The notes beneath the pieces were generated by a model. That model did not search any database, was not told the DNA's origin, and was given only the letters and a program-made list of their open reading frames with translations. Positions 44,431 through 54,479 of a DNA stretch of 64,000 nt are shown here, piece after piece (the first letter of the stretch is position 1; every line of letters begins with the position of its first letter). Source of the DNA: Synechococcus sp. BIOS-E4-1 (GTDB taxonomy: Bacteria > Cyanobacteriota > Cyanobacteriia > PCC-6307 > Cyanobiaceae). The position numbers were made by a program, and so were the translations under genes. The DNA is taken from NCBI RefSeq assembly GCF_014279995.1, contig NZ_CP047935.1, positions 1,819,494 to 1,883,493 on the forward strand. The letters run 5' to 3'.

Positions 44431-45849
44431 TCACTTGAGCCACTCGGTGTGGAAGATGCCGTCTTTGTCCACGCGCTCGTACGTATGGGAACCGAAGCAG
44501 TCACGCATGGCCTGCACAAGGTTCTGGGGGAGGCGTGCCGTGCGGTAGCTGTTGATGTAATCGAGAGTGCTGCTTAGGCAGGGCACTGGAACGCCGGCAG
44601 CGGCTGCACCGGCGACCACTTTCGCCAGTCCGGGCAGACGACGGTTCACCTGATCGGCGAACCACGGATCGATCAACAGGTTCTCCAGTTGGGGGTTGGC
44701 GTTGAACGCATCCTGAATCCGCTTCAGCAAGCGGGCACGGATGATGCAGCCACCTTTCCAGATCTGGGCAATCGACGGCATGTTCAGGTTGTAGTTGTGC
44801 TCAGCGGATGCAATCCGCAGCAGCTCCATTCCCTGGGCGTAGCTGGCCATGCAGGCCAGAACCATGGCATCCATCAACGGAGACATGCCATCAGCCGTTG
44901 TGCCCATGTCGAACGCCTGAATGGCCGGCCCCTTCAGAATCGGCTCAGCCTTGATGCGCTGCTCCTTCATGGAGCTCATCACCCGTCCATTGAGGGCGGC
45001 GTAGATCGTGGGCACCGAGGCGCCCATCTGCAGAGCACTGACAACAGTCCAGAGCCCCGTTCCCTTCTGCCCAGCCTTGTCCTGAATCTTGTCCACGAGC
45101 GGAGTGCCATCATCCGGATCCATGGTGCGCAGACACACCTCGGTGATTTCAACGAGATAGGACGACAGCTCCTCGGTGCTGTTCCAGTGCGCAAACACAT
45201 CCGCCATCTCGAGGCTGCTCATGCCACCGACCCGCTTCATCAGGTCGTACCCCTCGGCCAGAATTTGCTCAATGCCGTATTCAATTCCGTTGTGCACGGT
45301 CTTGACGAAGTGACCTGAGCCTCCCGGGCCGATGTAGGTGACACAAGGACCATCCTCAACCTGGGCCGCCATCTTGCAGACCAGACTTTCGATGGCGTCA
45401 TAGGAGGACTTGGTCCCTCCTGGCATCATGCTCGGCCCCTCCAGAGCACCTTTGGCTCCACCCGAGACGCCCATCCCGATGAATCCAAACCTTTTACTTT
45501 CCAGTTCAGCAACGCGTCGTTCGGTGTCGTGATATTCCGAATTACCACCATCAATCAATAGATCTCCCTCATCCAAATAGGGGGAAATCTGCTCGATGAC
45601 TGCGTCTACAGGTCCTCCAGCCTTGACCATCATCAAGATGCGTCGTGGACGTTCCAGTTTGTTGACGAAATCCTGGAGGTCAGTGGCTCCCTGAATGTTT
45701 TTGCCCGCCCCACGGCCGGACATGAATTCTTCCGTCTTGGAATAAGTGCGGTTGTAGACGACGCTCGAGAAACCATTGCGCTCAGCGTTGAGGACAAGGT
45801 TTTCCCCCATCACGCCTAGACCAATCAGACCGAAGTGGGCCTTGGACAT
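44431..45849 (-). CDS. gnd: 6-phosphogluconate dehydrogenase, decarboxylating
   Basis: 472 residues from MSKAHFGLIGLGVMGENLVL (ATG 45849; another ATG at 45864 is five codons up). NADP loop GLGVMGENL, IDGGNSEYHDTERR, GVSGGAKGALEGPSMMPGG and HNGIEYG...IAEGYDLM-type core are all present. Yields ribulose 5-phosphate, CO2 and NADPH at night. Confidence 0.95.
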   Translation of the reverse strand: MSKAHFGLIGLGVMGENLVLNAERNGFSSVVYNRTYSKTEEFMSGRGAGKNIQGATDLQDFVNKLERPRRILMMVKAGGPVDAVIEQISPYLDEGDLLIDGGNSEYHDTERRVAELESKRFGFIGMGVSGGAKGALEGPSMMPGGTKSSYDAIESLVCKMAAQVEDGPCVTYIGPGGSGHFVKTVHNGIEYGIEQILAEGYDLMKRVGGMSSLEMADVFAHWNSTEELSSYLVEITEVCLRTMDPDDGTPLVDKIQDKAGQKGTGLWTVVSALQMGASVPTIYAALNGRVMSSMKEQRIKAEPILKGPAIQAFDMGTTADGMSPLMDAMVLACMASYAQGMELLRIASAEHNYNLNMPSIAQIWKGGCIIRARLLKRIQDAFNANPQLENLLIDPWFADQVNRRLPGLAKVVAGAAAAGVPVPCLSSTLDYINSYRTARLPQNLVQAMRDCFGSHTYERVDKDGIFHTEWLK

Positions 45850-45936
45850 GCTCAGCTGGACCATTCACTAATGACAGTGTGACCACAGCAACCGAAGTCG
45901 GCTGCAAGATGGTCAACCTCTGTCAGGAATGAACGA

Positions 45937-47232
45937 TCAGATCACACTTCCATCAGGAATCGATGCATTTTTTACAACGACCACGATCCCATTACGGATG
46001 TAGAAGCCCAGCTCGGCGCGATCGGCTTCTTCAACATTGTCCTTGTTCACGATCGTGACATTGGAACCAATGCGCGCGTTTTTGTCGAGAATGGCACGCT
46101 TGACCGTGGTGCCCTGGCCCACCCCGAGGGGGATACCACCACGCTCTCTGAGCACTGCACGCTCTTCGCTGGACTCAAAGAAATCAGCACCCATGACGAG
46201 GGTGTCTTGAAGCACCACATCAGACTCAAGCCTGCTGCGGACACCAAGAACGCAGTGATGAACACTGCACGACTTCAGAATCGACCCCTCGCCGATAATT
46301 GAATTGGTGATCTGAGCATCAACAAGTTTGCTCGGAGGCAGATAACGCGGCCGTGTGTAGATCGGGAATTTCTCGTCGTAGAAGCTGAATGGGGGTTTTG
46401 GTTGTTGCGTCAGAGCAAGGTTGGCCTCATAGAACGCACCAATCGTGCCGATGTCTTCCCAGTAGTCATCGAAGACATAGCTCTGGAGCTTGTCACCTTG
46501 AGCAAGCGATTCAGGAATCACTTCCTTGCCGAAATCCTTGTGGTTGGTGTTGCCATCGAGAAGATCGAAGAGTGTCTGACGACTGAACACGTAGATCCCC
46601 ATCGAAGCCAGATAGGGACGTTCCTTAGCGGATTCGGGACTGAGCCCGAAGCGGGCTGTGTCCACGGCCATCTCAAGCAGGGAGTCACCCTTCGGCTTTT
46701 CGCGGAATTCCTGAATATTGCCGTCGTTATCCGTTCTCATCAGACCGAAGGATTCAGCCTGTTTGGCATCAACTGGCAGTGCCGCAACAGTCAGATCGGC
46801 TCCAGTGCGTCGGTGATGCTCAATGAAACGGCTGTAGTCCATGCGGTACAGCTGATCCCCGGACAGGATCAGATATTCGTCAACATCCCATTCCTGAAAC
46901 AGCCACTGATATTTGCGCACTGCATCAGCGGTACCTTCGAACCAGGAAGGACTGTCGGGAGTCTGCTGAGCGGCAAGGACCTCGACGAATCCGCCACCGA
47001 AGGAATTACTGAGATTAAACGTCTGGCTTAGGTGACGATTCAGGGAAGCACTGTTGAACTGCGTCATCACGTACATCTTGTTGATGTCGGAGTTGATGCA
47101 GTTGCTGATCGGAATATCGATCAGTCGGTACTTGCCGGCCAGAGGAACAGCGGGCTTGGCCCGCATCTTGGTAAGGGGGTATAGACGCGTTCCCGCTCCT
47201 CCCCCCAGAATGATGGCCAGAACACGCTTCAT
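45937..47232 (-). CDS. glgC: Glucose-1-phosphate adenylyltransferase
   Basis: 431 residues. [20 protein letters not shown] and [20 protein letters not shown] form the nucleotidyltransferase core; [10 protein letters not shown] and a C-terminal beta helix follow ([20 protein letters not shown]). Makes ADP-glucose for glycogen; activated by 3-phosphoglycerate and inhibited by phosphate in cyanobacteria. Confidence 0.95.
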   Translation of the reverse strand: MKRVLAIILGGGAGTRLYPLTKMRAKPAVPLAGKYRLIDIPISNCINSDINKMYVMTQFNSASLNRHLSQTFNLSNSFGGGFVEVLAAQQTPDSPSWFEGTADAVRKYQWLFQEWDVDEYLILSGDQLYRMDYSRFIEHHRRTGADLTVAALPVDAKQAESFGLMRTDNDGNIQEFREKPKGDSLLEMAVDTARFGLSPESAKERPYLASMGIYVFSRQTLFDLLDGNTNHKDFGKEVIPESLAQGDKLQSYVFDDYWEDIGTIGAFYEANLALTQQPKPPFSFYDEKFPIYTRPRYLPPSKLVDAQITNSIIGEGSILKSCSVHHCVLGVRSRLESDVVLQDTLVMGADFFESSEERAVLRERGGIPLGVGQGTTVKRAILDKNARIGSNVTIVNKDNVEEADRAELGFYIRNGIVVVVKNASIPDGSVI

Positions 47233-47363
47233 GCCGCCCCCGCAGATCGGCTTTGCCGGGCAAACCTACCGGACTTTTGGGGCTCCCAACCGATGCATGG
47301 GCCAGATCCGACAAGAATGCTGGGAATCAGATTTAGACAGGGAAATTCAGTGCCGGAAATGAC

Positions 47364-48677
47364 TCAGCGCTCCTGCTCATCATCCTGAACCAGATCGAAC
47401 AAGCGCTCGACCACAATCAGCGCATTTTGTCTTTCGCTGCGCTGCTGAGGTGCACGCAGTGAAGTCACAGGGGTGTGCAGGATTTTGTTGATGATGCCCT
47501 TGCTGAGAGCTTCCACAACCTTGCGCTCACGAGCAGAAAAATCCGGTCCCATGCGACTGAGCGCCTTTTGCAGCTCCTCTGACCGGATCGACTCCAGAGA
47601 AGAACGCAGTCGATTGATGGTTGGGACTGCCTCCAGGCTGTCCCACCATTCCAGAAAAAGCCGCGCTTCTTCATCGAGGAGTCCCTGTGCTTCTCGAGCC
47701 ACCTGCTGACGGGCTTCCTGATTGCGTTCGACAACTTCCTTGAGATCATCGACGTCGAAAGCCTCAACCCCGGTGATCCCTTCCACATCAGCATCAATGT
47801 TGCGAGGGACACCGATATCCACCAGCCGCAGTGAGCTGCGACGATTCAACTGCTGCAATCGATTGGCATCAATGATTGGATCATCTGCAGCCGTGCTGGT
47901 GAAGACCAGCGAACAGGTACTCAGGCAGTGATCAAGATCGTCCAATGAACGACACTGCACTGGAAGATCAGGGAAGTCGGCAGCGAGGGCCTGTGCCCGG
48001 CTCACGGTGCGGTTCAAAACAACCACACCTGAAGCACCCTTCGCTTTCAGATGCTGAAGCAAAAGACGGCTCATCCGTCCGGCACCGACAACGGCCACCT
48101 GTTCATCCTCAAGGGTGACCAGATCGTCCACAGCACGGCTCTGCCCCAGCTTCAACTGGGCGAGTTCAACAGCTGCAGAGCTGATGGAGACGGCACCGGT
48201 ACCCAGATTGGTTTCGCTGCGAACCCTTTTCCCCGTGCTCACAGCTTGCGTGAGCAGGCGATTAAGGATCGGGCCGAGCGATTTGTGCTCCTGGCCCAGG
48301 CGCATCATTTTCTTGACCTGGGACAGAATCTGCCCCTCTCCGAGGACCAGGCTGTCAAGACCGGCTGCAACCCTCATCAGATGACCAACGGCATCCTCGT
48401 GGTGGAATGTGAACAGGTGAGGTTTCAGATCTCCGGTATCCAGTCCGGAATGTCCACTAAGAAATTCCCTGACAGCCGAAATTCCCAGTTCAGGATTGCG
48501 CACAAGGGTATAAATCTCAAGGCGATTGCAGGTGCTGAGAATCGAAGCCTCAAGCACCTGGTCATGCCCCCGCAGATTTTGCAGGGATTCCTCCATGGTT
48601 TGCTCAGGAATGCTGAGCTTTTCGCGCACTTCGACCGGTGCCGTTCGATGACTGAGGCCGACAACGGCGATGTGCAT
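47364..48677 (-). CDS. hemA: Glutamyl-tRNA reductase
   Basis: 437 residues. Catalytic Cys is residue 50 in LSTCNRLEIY; NADP-binding region VAVVGAGRMSRLLLQHL; dimerisation helix at the C-terminus. First step of C5 tetrapyrrole (heme, chlorophyll, bilin) synthesis. A long leftward block with glgC, gnd and pgl follows it. Confidence 0.95.
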   Translation of the reverse strand: MHIAVVGLSHRTAPVEVREKLSIPEQTMEESLQNLRGHDQVLEASILSTCNRLEIYTLVRNPELGISAVREFLSGHSGLDTGDLKPHLFTFHHEDAVGHLMRVAAGLDSLVLGEGQILSQVKKMMRLGQEHKSLGPILNRLLTQAVSTGKRVRSETNLGTGAVSISSAAVELAQLKLGQSRAVDDLVTLEDEQVAVVGAGRMSRLLLQHLKAKGASGVVVLNRTVSRAQALAADFPDLPVQCRSLDDLDHCLSTCSLVFTSTAADDPIIDANRLQQLNRRSSLRLVDIGVPRNIDADVEGITGVEAFDVDDLKEVVERNQEARQQVAREAQGLLDEEARLFLEWWDSLEAVPTINRLRSSLESIRSEELQKALSRMGPDFSARERKVVEALSKGIINKILHTPVTSLRAPQQRSERQNALIVVERLFDLVQDDEQER

Positions 48678-48706
48678 GGAAAACCCTCGCTGCTTGAAGA
48701 AGGAGA

Positions 48707-49711
48707 TCAGCTCAGAGCAATGCTCTGTGCACCTTCCTTGATGTGAACCGTGTTGGTGAAACGGCAGGTGTCATCGAGATTGCTGATCACAAGGCTGCTG
48801 GTACGAGTGCAGTCCTTTTCGAACTTAACGCCGTGGAACAGCAGACCATCGGTGATACCGCTGCCGGCAAACACCACATGCTCGCCGGATGCCAGCTCAT
48901 CAGCCTCATAGATCTTGTCTGGATCGCTGATGCCCATTTCTGCCAGGCGAGCCAGGTTGCCCTCCTTGGTCAGATCAGCCCATTCCTTGGTTTGGGCCAC
49001 GGCGGGGTCATAAACAAGCTGACCCTGGAAATGTCCACCCAGAGCACGCATGGCAGCTGCGGAGATCACACCCTCCGGGGCTGCACCGATGCCCATCAGG
49101 CAATGGGTGCCCGTACCGGCGAAACCACAGGCAATGGCGGCCTGAACATCTCCATCTGAGATGGGTTGAACACGGGCTCCAGTTGAACGGATTTCCGCGA
49201 TCAGATCCTTGTGGCGCGTCCGGTCCATCACAACGATGGTGAGCTCGTCAACAGCCAGTCCGAGGCATTCGCTGAGAATCTTGATGTTTTCGGTTGCCGA
49301 CTTGCGGATGTCGACCTTGCCTTTAGCCGCCGGGGGAGCCGCCAGCTTCTTCATATAGAAGTCAGGCGCATTGAACAAGCCGCCACGATCGGACGCCGCC
49401 AGCACAGCCATCGAACCGCGCTGATTGTTAGCGCAGAGGTTGGTGCCTTCGCAGGGATCAACTGCGAAGTCCACTCCAGGGCCATTACCGCTGCCAACCT
49501 CTTCGCCGATGTAGAGCATGGGAGCTTCATCACGCTCGCCTTCCCCGATCACAATTCGACCCTGCATCTGAATCTGGCCCATGCGCTGACGCATGGCTTC
49601 TACGGCTGCAGCATCGGCTTCATCCTTTTTGCCGAGGCCTGTGAGGCGAGCAGAGGCGATGGCTGCCTGCTCAACAACCTCGAGAATTTCCTGGATGAGA
49701 GTGCGATCCAC
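48707..49711 (-). CDS. glpX: Class II fructose-1,6/sedoheptulose-1,7-bisphosphatase
   Basis: 334 residues from GTG 49711 ([10 protein letters not shown]); the ATG at 49768 is upstream of any conserved residue. [20 protein letters not shown] and [20 protein letters not shown] mark the GlpX family; [15 protein letters not shown] and [13 protein letters not shown] follow. In cyanobacteria this dual enzyme is essential to the Calvin cycle. Divergent from rpe. Confidence 0.94.
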   Translation of the reverse strand: MDRTLIQEILEVVEQAAIASARLTGLGKKDEADAAAVEAMRQRMGQIQMQGRIVIGEGERDEAPMLYIGEEVGSGNGPGVDFAVDPCEGTNLCANNQRGSMAVLAASDRGGLFNAPDFYMKKLAAPPAAKGKVDIRKSATENIKILSECLGLAVDELTIVVMDRTRHKDLIAEIRSTGARVQPISDGDVQAAIACGFAGTGTHCLMGIGAAPEGVISAAAMRALGGHFQGQLVYDPAVAQTKEWADLTKEGNLARLAEMGISDPDKIYEADELASGEHVVFAGSGITDGLLFHGVKFEKDCTRTSSLVISNLDDTCRFTNTVHIKEGAQSIALS

Positions 49712-49868
49712 TTGAGTGCGGCGGGGAACTAGATGCGGTGAGGAGCAGCTCTCAGGACTTGGCGCCACTGGGCTTTTCGCTCAAAAGCGCGGCTTACTGT
49801 ATCAGTGACTTCGAGCAAGCCTGAGTTCATGGCGCTTCCCTAAAGTCCCCCGAGTTTTCAGAGCCTCC

Positions 49869-50603
49869 ATGACCGCATCCGAACGCCCGATTCAGATCAT
49901 TCCATCGGTGCTGCCCGCTGATTGGGCTGCCATGGGCCAGTGCGTGAAGGATCTCGAAGCCGCTGGTGTCGACAGGATTCAGTTTGACGTGATGGACGGC
50001 AACTTTGTTCCGAATCTCACGTTCGGCCCTGAACTGATCAAGGCATGCCGCAAATACTGCAATGTGAAATTTGAGACCCAGCTGATGGTCAGTCAATACA
50101 ACTCGGAAACGATGCTTGAGCAGTACGTCGATGCAAGCAAGGGGCCCAACGGAGAACCTGGCGTTGTCATTGCTCACGTCGAAGCCAACACACACCTGCA
50201 CCGAGTGCTTGGCAGAATTCGACAGCTCGGGGGGAGTCCCTCCGTTGCGATGAATCCCCATACACCGATGGAGATGGTCAAAAACGTGCTCGATATGGTC
50301 GATCACGTGCTGGTGATGACAGTGAATCCTGGTTTTGGTGGTCAGGCCTACATCCCCACCATGCTCGACAAGATTTCACAACTGAGAAAAACCATCGATG
50401 AACGTGGTCTCACCGTTGATATTGAAGTCGACGGTGGAATCAAGGCCAATTGGACCATCTCCCAGTGTTGCGCGGCAGGCGCCAATTGCTTCATTGCGGG
50501 AAGCGGCATGTTCGCCTACCCCACACTGAAGGAAGGTTGCGAAGATCTGCGCCGCGTTGCACAGGAAGCCAGAGAGGGCAAGGTTCTGCCGACTCCTTCC
50601 TGA
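49869..50603 (+). CDS. rpe: Ribulose-phosphate 3-epimerase
   Basis: 244 residues. IIPSVLPADWAAMGQCV, FDVMDGNFVPNLTFGPELI, VMTVNPGFGGQAYI and IEVDGGIKANW are the family motifs; metal ligands His and two Asp kept. Interconverts ribulose 5-phosphate and xylulose 5-phosphate. Divergent promoter region shared with glpX (49712-49868). Confidence 0.95.
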   Translation: MTASERPIQIIPSVLPADWAAMGQCVKDLEAAGVDRIQFDVMDGNFVPNLTFGPELIKACRKYCNVKFETQLMVSQYNSETMLEQYVDASKGPNGEPGVVIAHVEANTHLHRVLGRIRQLGGSPSVAMNPHTPMEMVKNVLDMVDHVLVMTVNPGFGGQAYIPTMLDKISQLRKTIDERGLTVDIEVDGGIKANWTISQCCAAGANCFIAGSGMFAYPTLKEGCEDLRRVAQEAREGKVLPTPS

Positions 50604-50669
50604 GGCATCAGTCAAGTCATTCAAGCGTAGGCCTCGGTTCACACCTGGGCCTACACAAAGCAGCAACGA

Positions 50670-50984
50670 TTAACCCTCCTGATCGGCCACATCAGCACCA
50701 GAACCGAGTTCGTTATCAAGCTGCTGACCAGGCTTCCAACCACTGGTCCAGATCTCACGGCAACGGGCGTTGAGGCTCTGGGAATCGAGTCCCCAGCCGG
50801 CAACCACCTTCTGGATATCCTGTTTAATGTCATCGGCGCCTGGGAAATCGCCGTATCGCATCACAAGTCTTGCCGCCACAGTGAGCTGCTCAGGGCCTGG
50901 ATCGCCCTGATGACCGAGCAAAGCATCCACCTGATCACGATCCGTTGCATAGAGCGGATGCGTCTGAGAGGTCTGTTCACTCAT
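50670..50984 (-). CDS. DUF3288 family protein
   Basis: 104 residues, no signal. YATDRDQVDALLGHQGDPGP and LVMRYGDFPGADDIKQDIQKV, WGLDSQSLNARCREIW fit a cyanobacterial DUF3288 protein. Acidic and soluble. The 3' end lies close to rpe, convergent. Confidence 0.7.
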   Translation of the reverse strand: MSEQTSQTHPLYATDRDQVDALLGHQGDPGPEQLTVAARLVMRYGDFPGADDIKQDIQKVVAGWGLDSQSLNARCREIWTSGWKPGQQLDNELGSGADVADQEG

Positions 50985-51046
50985 GGGGAAAATTCATGCC
51001 TGCACAACAGAATGTCATTGAAAGGAATGATGGTCCTGATCAGTCA

Positions 51047-51078
51047 AACAAAAAGCCGACCGGAAAGACAGGTCGGCT
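51047..51078 (-). terminator. Terminator of the porin gene
   Basis: Stem AGCCGACC (51054-51061) with GGTCGGCT (51071-51078), loop of nine; on the minus strand followed by TTTTTG. It lies 62 bp past the porin stop. Confidence 0.78.
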
Positions 51079-51139
51079 CGAATCTTCATCGGTTGATAGC
51101 AGAGATGCCTGATCAACCAATCAAACAGAAATTGTTTGA

Positions 51140-52903
51140 TCAGAAGGTGAATGTTGTGCGAAGCACTCCACCGAACTGATTGAAGGTGCCATCTTTTCCA
51201 CCACGGCCAAGGTAAGTTAATTCACCCAAAGGACGGCTCAGATAAAAGACTGCTGGAGTCACAGTGATGTTATCCGTAACCTGAAAACCGTAGTAGGCCT
51301 CCATGACATAATTCCCGTCATACGGAGTTTCCCCGCCCTTCAGTGCAGTCGCGAATGTTGGTTGTCCAACCGCGAAACCAAGACTGTTGCCCTGCAGGAA
51401 TGCGTCATCCCAGTGCAGTGAAACCTGCCAGGACTGGGAAGTTGTCACAATGCGATCAGGGGAACCATCGGTATCGTTCAGAGTGTTGATACCCCAACCC
51501 GCACTGATTGCAGGAATCCAACCTGTATCTTCGGGCTGCCAATAACCGGAAAGGGCAAAGGCATTCAGAGAGCTGTCACTCGTCGCATCGCTGAGGATAT
51601 AGCTCAGCTGGGTAAACGCAGTGGAGTAGGGAACGAGCGAGGCATCCTGCAGGTACGAGTAAACACCAGCAATGCCCCATTGCTCAGCCTGATAACCGAT
51701 CTGAACAGTACCGACTCCAGCTGAACCATCCGTAGCAATTCCTCCCTCCTGAGGATTGCCGTCCATGCCGTTTTGAGAAACGTACTGAACGCCGGCCACA
51801 AAACCATCTTTTTCGTAATTGAGTGCGGCACCAGGTCCCTGGGTCTTGTTGTAAGCACCAGGTGCACCGTTGAGCGTCAGGACATCAAGAACCGTGTTGC
51901 CATCACCGGAGGGATAAACAGATGGCCACATCGGCATCATGTCATCCTGACCGACGTTGGCACCAACCACAAAGCTGAAACTGCTTCCGATCGGAGCTGT
52001 GTAAAAGATCTTGTCGATGTAGATCGAATCACTGCTGTTGCCGCCATCCAGGGAATCTGAAGCGACTTCGAGAGTCGACAGAGAGGAAGGAGCGCCGAAA
52101 AACGCTGTATTTCCAAAATTGCCGGCTCGGAGCGTTGTCGTCAGCAGATCCTTACCAGTGAAGCTGGTATTGAGGTTGATCTGCGTGTCGTAGTTGAAAG
52201 TTGTCGCTCCAAACTCTCTGTTCTCATAGTCCTGAGCATTCTGACCGCTGTAGAACAGCTCAACAATGGATTGATCGCTGAACGGAGTGTTCTCAAATAG
52301 ACCGTCGTCAGGATCTAAGAGGAAGTCATTGATCTCAGTAGTGGTCAGACCCAATTCGAAGACGTCGTTGAGCCCGAACAGGTCGTATTCATTGAGATCA
52401 CCACCAAAAGTGTTGGCACCAAGCACGAAGCTTGTCTGACCCTCGAGTTTGGTGGTGGTGGAGAACTGCATTGCTTCCAGTTCGCCAACACGAGCTTCCA
52501 GACCGTCAACACGGCCCTTGACGATGGCGAGTTCCTTTTCGAACTCCTTCATGAGGCGCTTGAGCTCGTCGGTCACTTCGGTGACGCGGTCGAGACAGGC
52601 GTTCAACAGTGCGGCCGCCTCAAAGCGGGTCATGGCACGATTGCCGCGGTAGGTGCCGTTGGGATAACCGGCAACACAGCCGTAGCGCTCAATCAGGTTG
52701 CTGAGAGCCTGATAGGCCCAGTCGGTCGGGTAGACGTCAGAGAACTGGGTGATGCTGGTGACCTGCTCCTCTGCCGCTGAATCGTGCGATACGGATGCAT
52801 AACTGGAAACGCCGCTCACGTTCATTTCAGAGGCGTTAGACACCGCAGGTACCAAAAGGCCCAGGGCAGCAGGAGCAACTAGCAGTTGCTTGAAAAGTTT
52901 CAT
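51140..52903 (-). CDS. som: SLH-domain OprB-type outer membrane porin (Som)
   Basis: 587 residues from ATG 52903; ATG 52936 adds 11 improbable residues. Signal peptide (about 1-24), SLH domain (QFSDVYPTDWAYQALSNLIE, then MTRFEAAALLNACLDRV, about 55-115), a coiled-coil linker (ELKRLMKEFEKELAIVKGRV) and a beta-barrel from about residue 155 ending in a C-terminal Phe, as barrel proteins do. It is a major outer-membrane pore of marine cyanobacteria, tied to peptidoglycan by the SLH domain. The ribosome binding site carries a Yfr1-matching stretch. Confidence 0.9.
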   Translation of the reverse strand: MKLFKQLLVAPAALGLLVPAVSNASEMNVSGVSSYASVSHDSAAEEQVTSITQFSDVYPTDWAYQALSNLIERYGCVAGYPNGTYRGNRAMTRFEAAALLNACLDRVTEVTDELKRLMKEFEKELAIVKGRVDGLEARVGELEAMQFSTTTKLEGQTSFVLGANTFGGDLNEYDLFGLNDVFELGLTTTEINDFLLDPDDGLFENTPFSDQSIVELFYSGQNAQDYENREFGATTFNYDTQINLNTSFTGKDLLTTTLRAGNFGNTAFFGAPSSLSTLEVASDSLDGGNSSDSIYIDKIFYTAPIGSSFSFVVGANVGQDDMMPMWPSVYPSGDGNTVLDVLTLNGAPGAYNKTQGPGAALNYEKDGFVAGVQYVSQNGMDGNPQEGGIATDGSAGVGTVQIGYQAEQWGIAGVYSYLQDASLVPYSTAFTQLSYILSDATSDSSLNAFALSGYWQPEDTGWIPAISAGWGINTLNDTDGSPDRIVTTSQSWQVSLHWDDAFLQGNSLGFAVGQPTFATALKGGETPYDGNYVMEAYYGFQVTDNITVTPAVFYLSRPLGELTYLGRGGKDGTFNQFGGVLRTTFTF

Positions 52904-52908
52904 GGGAT

Positions 52909-52917
52909 TCCTCACAC
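52909..52917 (-). promoter_or_regulatory. Candidate Yfr1 sRNA pairing site over the porin ribosome binding site
   Basis: On the porin mRNA the leader reads GGTGTGAGGAATCCC then ATG. The stretch GTGTGAGGA (complement TCCTCACAC) is fully complementary to the conserved unpaired CUCCUCACAC element of Yfr1, a picocyanobacterial sRNA known to bind porin mRNAs in Prochlorococcus. GAGGA is also the Shine-Dalgarno sequence, so pairing would block translation. The Yfr1 gene itself is not in this window. Confidence 0.6.
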
Positions 52918-53067
52918 CAAAAAAAGAGGAACACAAATATTAAGAAGAAAGATCGAGACCGCAAGGGGTCGAAACAATCCTGCATTCAAATGATTCACAA
53001 AGCCGTCTAATGCAGTCGCACAAGGAAGACTCAGGAGACCAGTGAGTCAGGAGGGAAAACTTGGAAC

Positions 53068-53385
53068 TCAATAAGGGCTAATCTTCTTGATATCATCATA
53101 TAATTGTTTTGCAAGTTTATTGTTATAGCCCGTGCACAATTCGCGCATACAAAGAGCATCAAAGATGGAAAAAAGCGCAGGCAACAATGTCCACGAAAAA
53201 ACAAGGAAAATAATACCACTGTTGCGATCATTCAACCAAAATCGATGAAAACCAAACCATCCCAGAAGCAGGGCATAGACGACACCTAAAGAGGGCTGTC
53301 TGCAACGTAATTCAAACTCGTTTTCAAAGACCATCTGCTCACCAAGAGACATTTTTTTAGCAAGATGTTGATACTCTTTTCTCAT
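53068..53385 (-). CDS. TM2-domain membrane protein
   Basis: 105 residues from the ATG at 53385 (MRKEYQHLAKKMSLGEQMVF). The TM2 pattern LGVVYALLLGWFGFHRFWLN, GIIFLVFSWTLLPALFSIFD shows two membrane helices around a short turn. The N-terminal half is soluble. AT-rich codons; unknown role. Confidence 0.68.
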   Translation of the reverse strand: MRKEYQHLAKKMSLGEQMVFENEFELRCRQPSLGVVYALLLGWFGFHRFWLNDRNSGIIFLVFSWTLLPALFSIFDALCMRELCTGYNNKLAKQLYDDIKKISPY

Positions 53386-53800
53386 CTGTAGCCAAAGTAA
53401 GATTACTGGCAACAGGGTAACAATGACAGGACGAGAGATCAAGCTTGCTGCAGAAAATCACAAGAGAATTCTCTGATAAGCCTCCACCAGATATAAAATG
53501 CCTTGAAAACCGGAACAACAGGGTGACCAAGGCAAAGACGAGCTGACAAGAAAACGCCTTAAGCAAATACAAAGAAGGCCAGGTAACAATTTCTGCCAAA
53601 GTGAGCTGACTGAAACTCAGCAGAACGTGCGGATCGAAAAATTGAAGACCATCATTATCATGACCGAACTCGTCAGCCAAGGACAGAAAAGAAATCAAAA
53701 GAATAGGGTTTTCAGCGACCTCTCCGGTTAAGGTTAATTGTGTATGAGTCAAACTGATGCCCCATTGCAGCAAATGTGGCAAAATGCCTAATTTAGGCAT
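53357..53800 (-). CDS. Hypothetical protein, doubtful
   Basis: 147-residue stop-free frame overlapping the start of the TM2 gene by 29 bp. The N-terminus (MPKLGILPHLLQWGISLTHT) and middle (LSFSQLTLAEIVTWPSLYLL, then FSCQLVFALVTLLF) look protein-like, but the last 30 residues do not. AT-rich DNA makes a chance frame of this length unlikely but possible. No family recognised. Confidence 0.3.
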   Translation of the reverse strand: MPKLGILPHLLQWGISLTHTQLTLTGEVAENPILLISFLSLADEFGHDNDGLQFFDPHVLLSFSQLTLAEIVTWPSLYLLKAFSCQLVFALVTLLFRFSRHFISGGGLSENSLVIFCSKLDLSSCHCYPVASNLTLATDEKRVSTSC

Positions 53801-53920
53801 TAAACGCCTGCTGAGGAGCTTCGGACACCTTCTTGAAGCGCTATTCCATTCAATTTCAAACTTACTGAAAACAAAAAAACAAAAATCAGCAAGTCAAATA
53901 ACAATGAAAACGAGTGAAAA

Positions 53921-53945
53921 ACCTTGGCCCTGAACAGGCCAAGGT
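53921..53945 (-). terminator. Terminator of the 53979 gene
   Basis: Perfect 9-bp stem ACCTTGGCC (53921-53929) with GGCCAAGGT (53937-53945), loop CTGAACA, then TTTTC on the minus strand. Lies 33 bp after the stop of the gene at 53979. Confidence 0.75.
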
Positions 53946-53978
53946 AATTAAATCAAAGAGCATATTCACATTCAGGTC

Positions 53979-54479
53979 TTAAGCAACGATCCAAGCATCT
54001 TCTTGCTCGTCTCTTTGGATCGTTCCAGACAAATTATCTTTCCAATGTTCATAAGTTACATCGAACTCACGGTCCCAAAGGGCAGGAATGTCAATCACTG
54101 ACTTCTTGAAGTAACCATCCTGAATTGAGCTGATGTAAAGCCTACGAAGAGCGACCCAGCGTGGTTCGTTCTTGTGTGACATCCTGAGCATAATATCTTG
54201 TTTCTCACCATCGATATCTTCATCAGGGATACAATAAAAATCCCCTACTCTTCGCTTAGCTCGTAAAAAATGACCCTCTTCGAGCAAGTGATTAGTAATC
54301 GCATTTTGACCGTCTTTTTGATCCAATAATTGGAACAACTTCCTAGCTCGCTTAAGACCAATTTGATATCTTCTATTGGCAAGCCATTGCGTAATTGCAG
54401 TACGACGGGTAATTGCTATTAAAACAAGCACAAGCGCAATGAGCAGTTCAATTTCAATAATCAGCATGATTACATACAA
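53979..54479 (-). CDS. Hypothetical protein with one membrane anchor
   Basis: 166 residues. N-terminal hydrophobic helix (IIEIELLIALVLVLIAI, about 6-24) then a soluble basic/acidic domain (RKLFQLLDQKDGQNAITNHL, then RRVGDFYCIPDEDIDG and ALRRLYISSIQDGYF). No family recognised. A terminator follows. It sits next to feoA in an AT-richer stretch. Confidence 0.55.
   Translation of the reverse strand: MYVIMLIIEIELLIALVLVLIAITRRTAITQWLANRRYQIGLKRARKLFQLLDQKDGQNAITNHLLEEGHFLRAKRRVGDFYCIPDEDIDGEKQDIMLRMSHKNEPRWVALRRLYISSIQDGYFKKSVIDIPALWDREFDVTYEHWKDNLSGTIQRDEQEDAWIVA

Noticed and set aside
53031-53231. Minus-strand frame of 66 codons overlapping the TM2 gene
   Set aside because: It lies in another frame of the TM2-domain gene, which has clear membrane and domain motifs.
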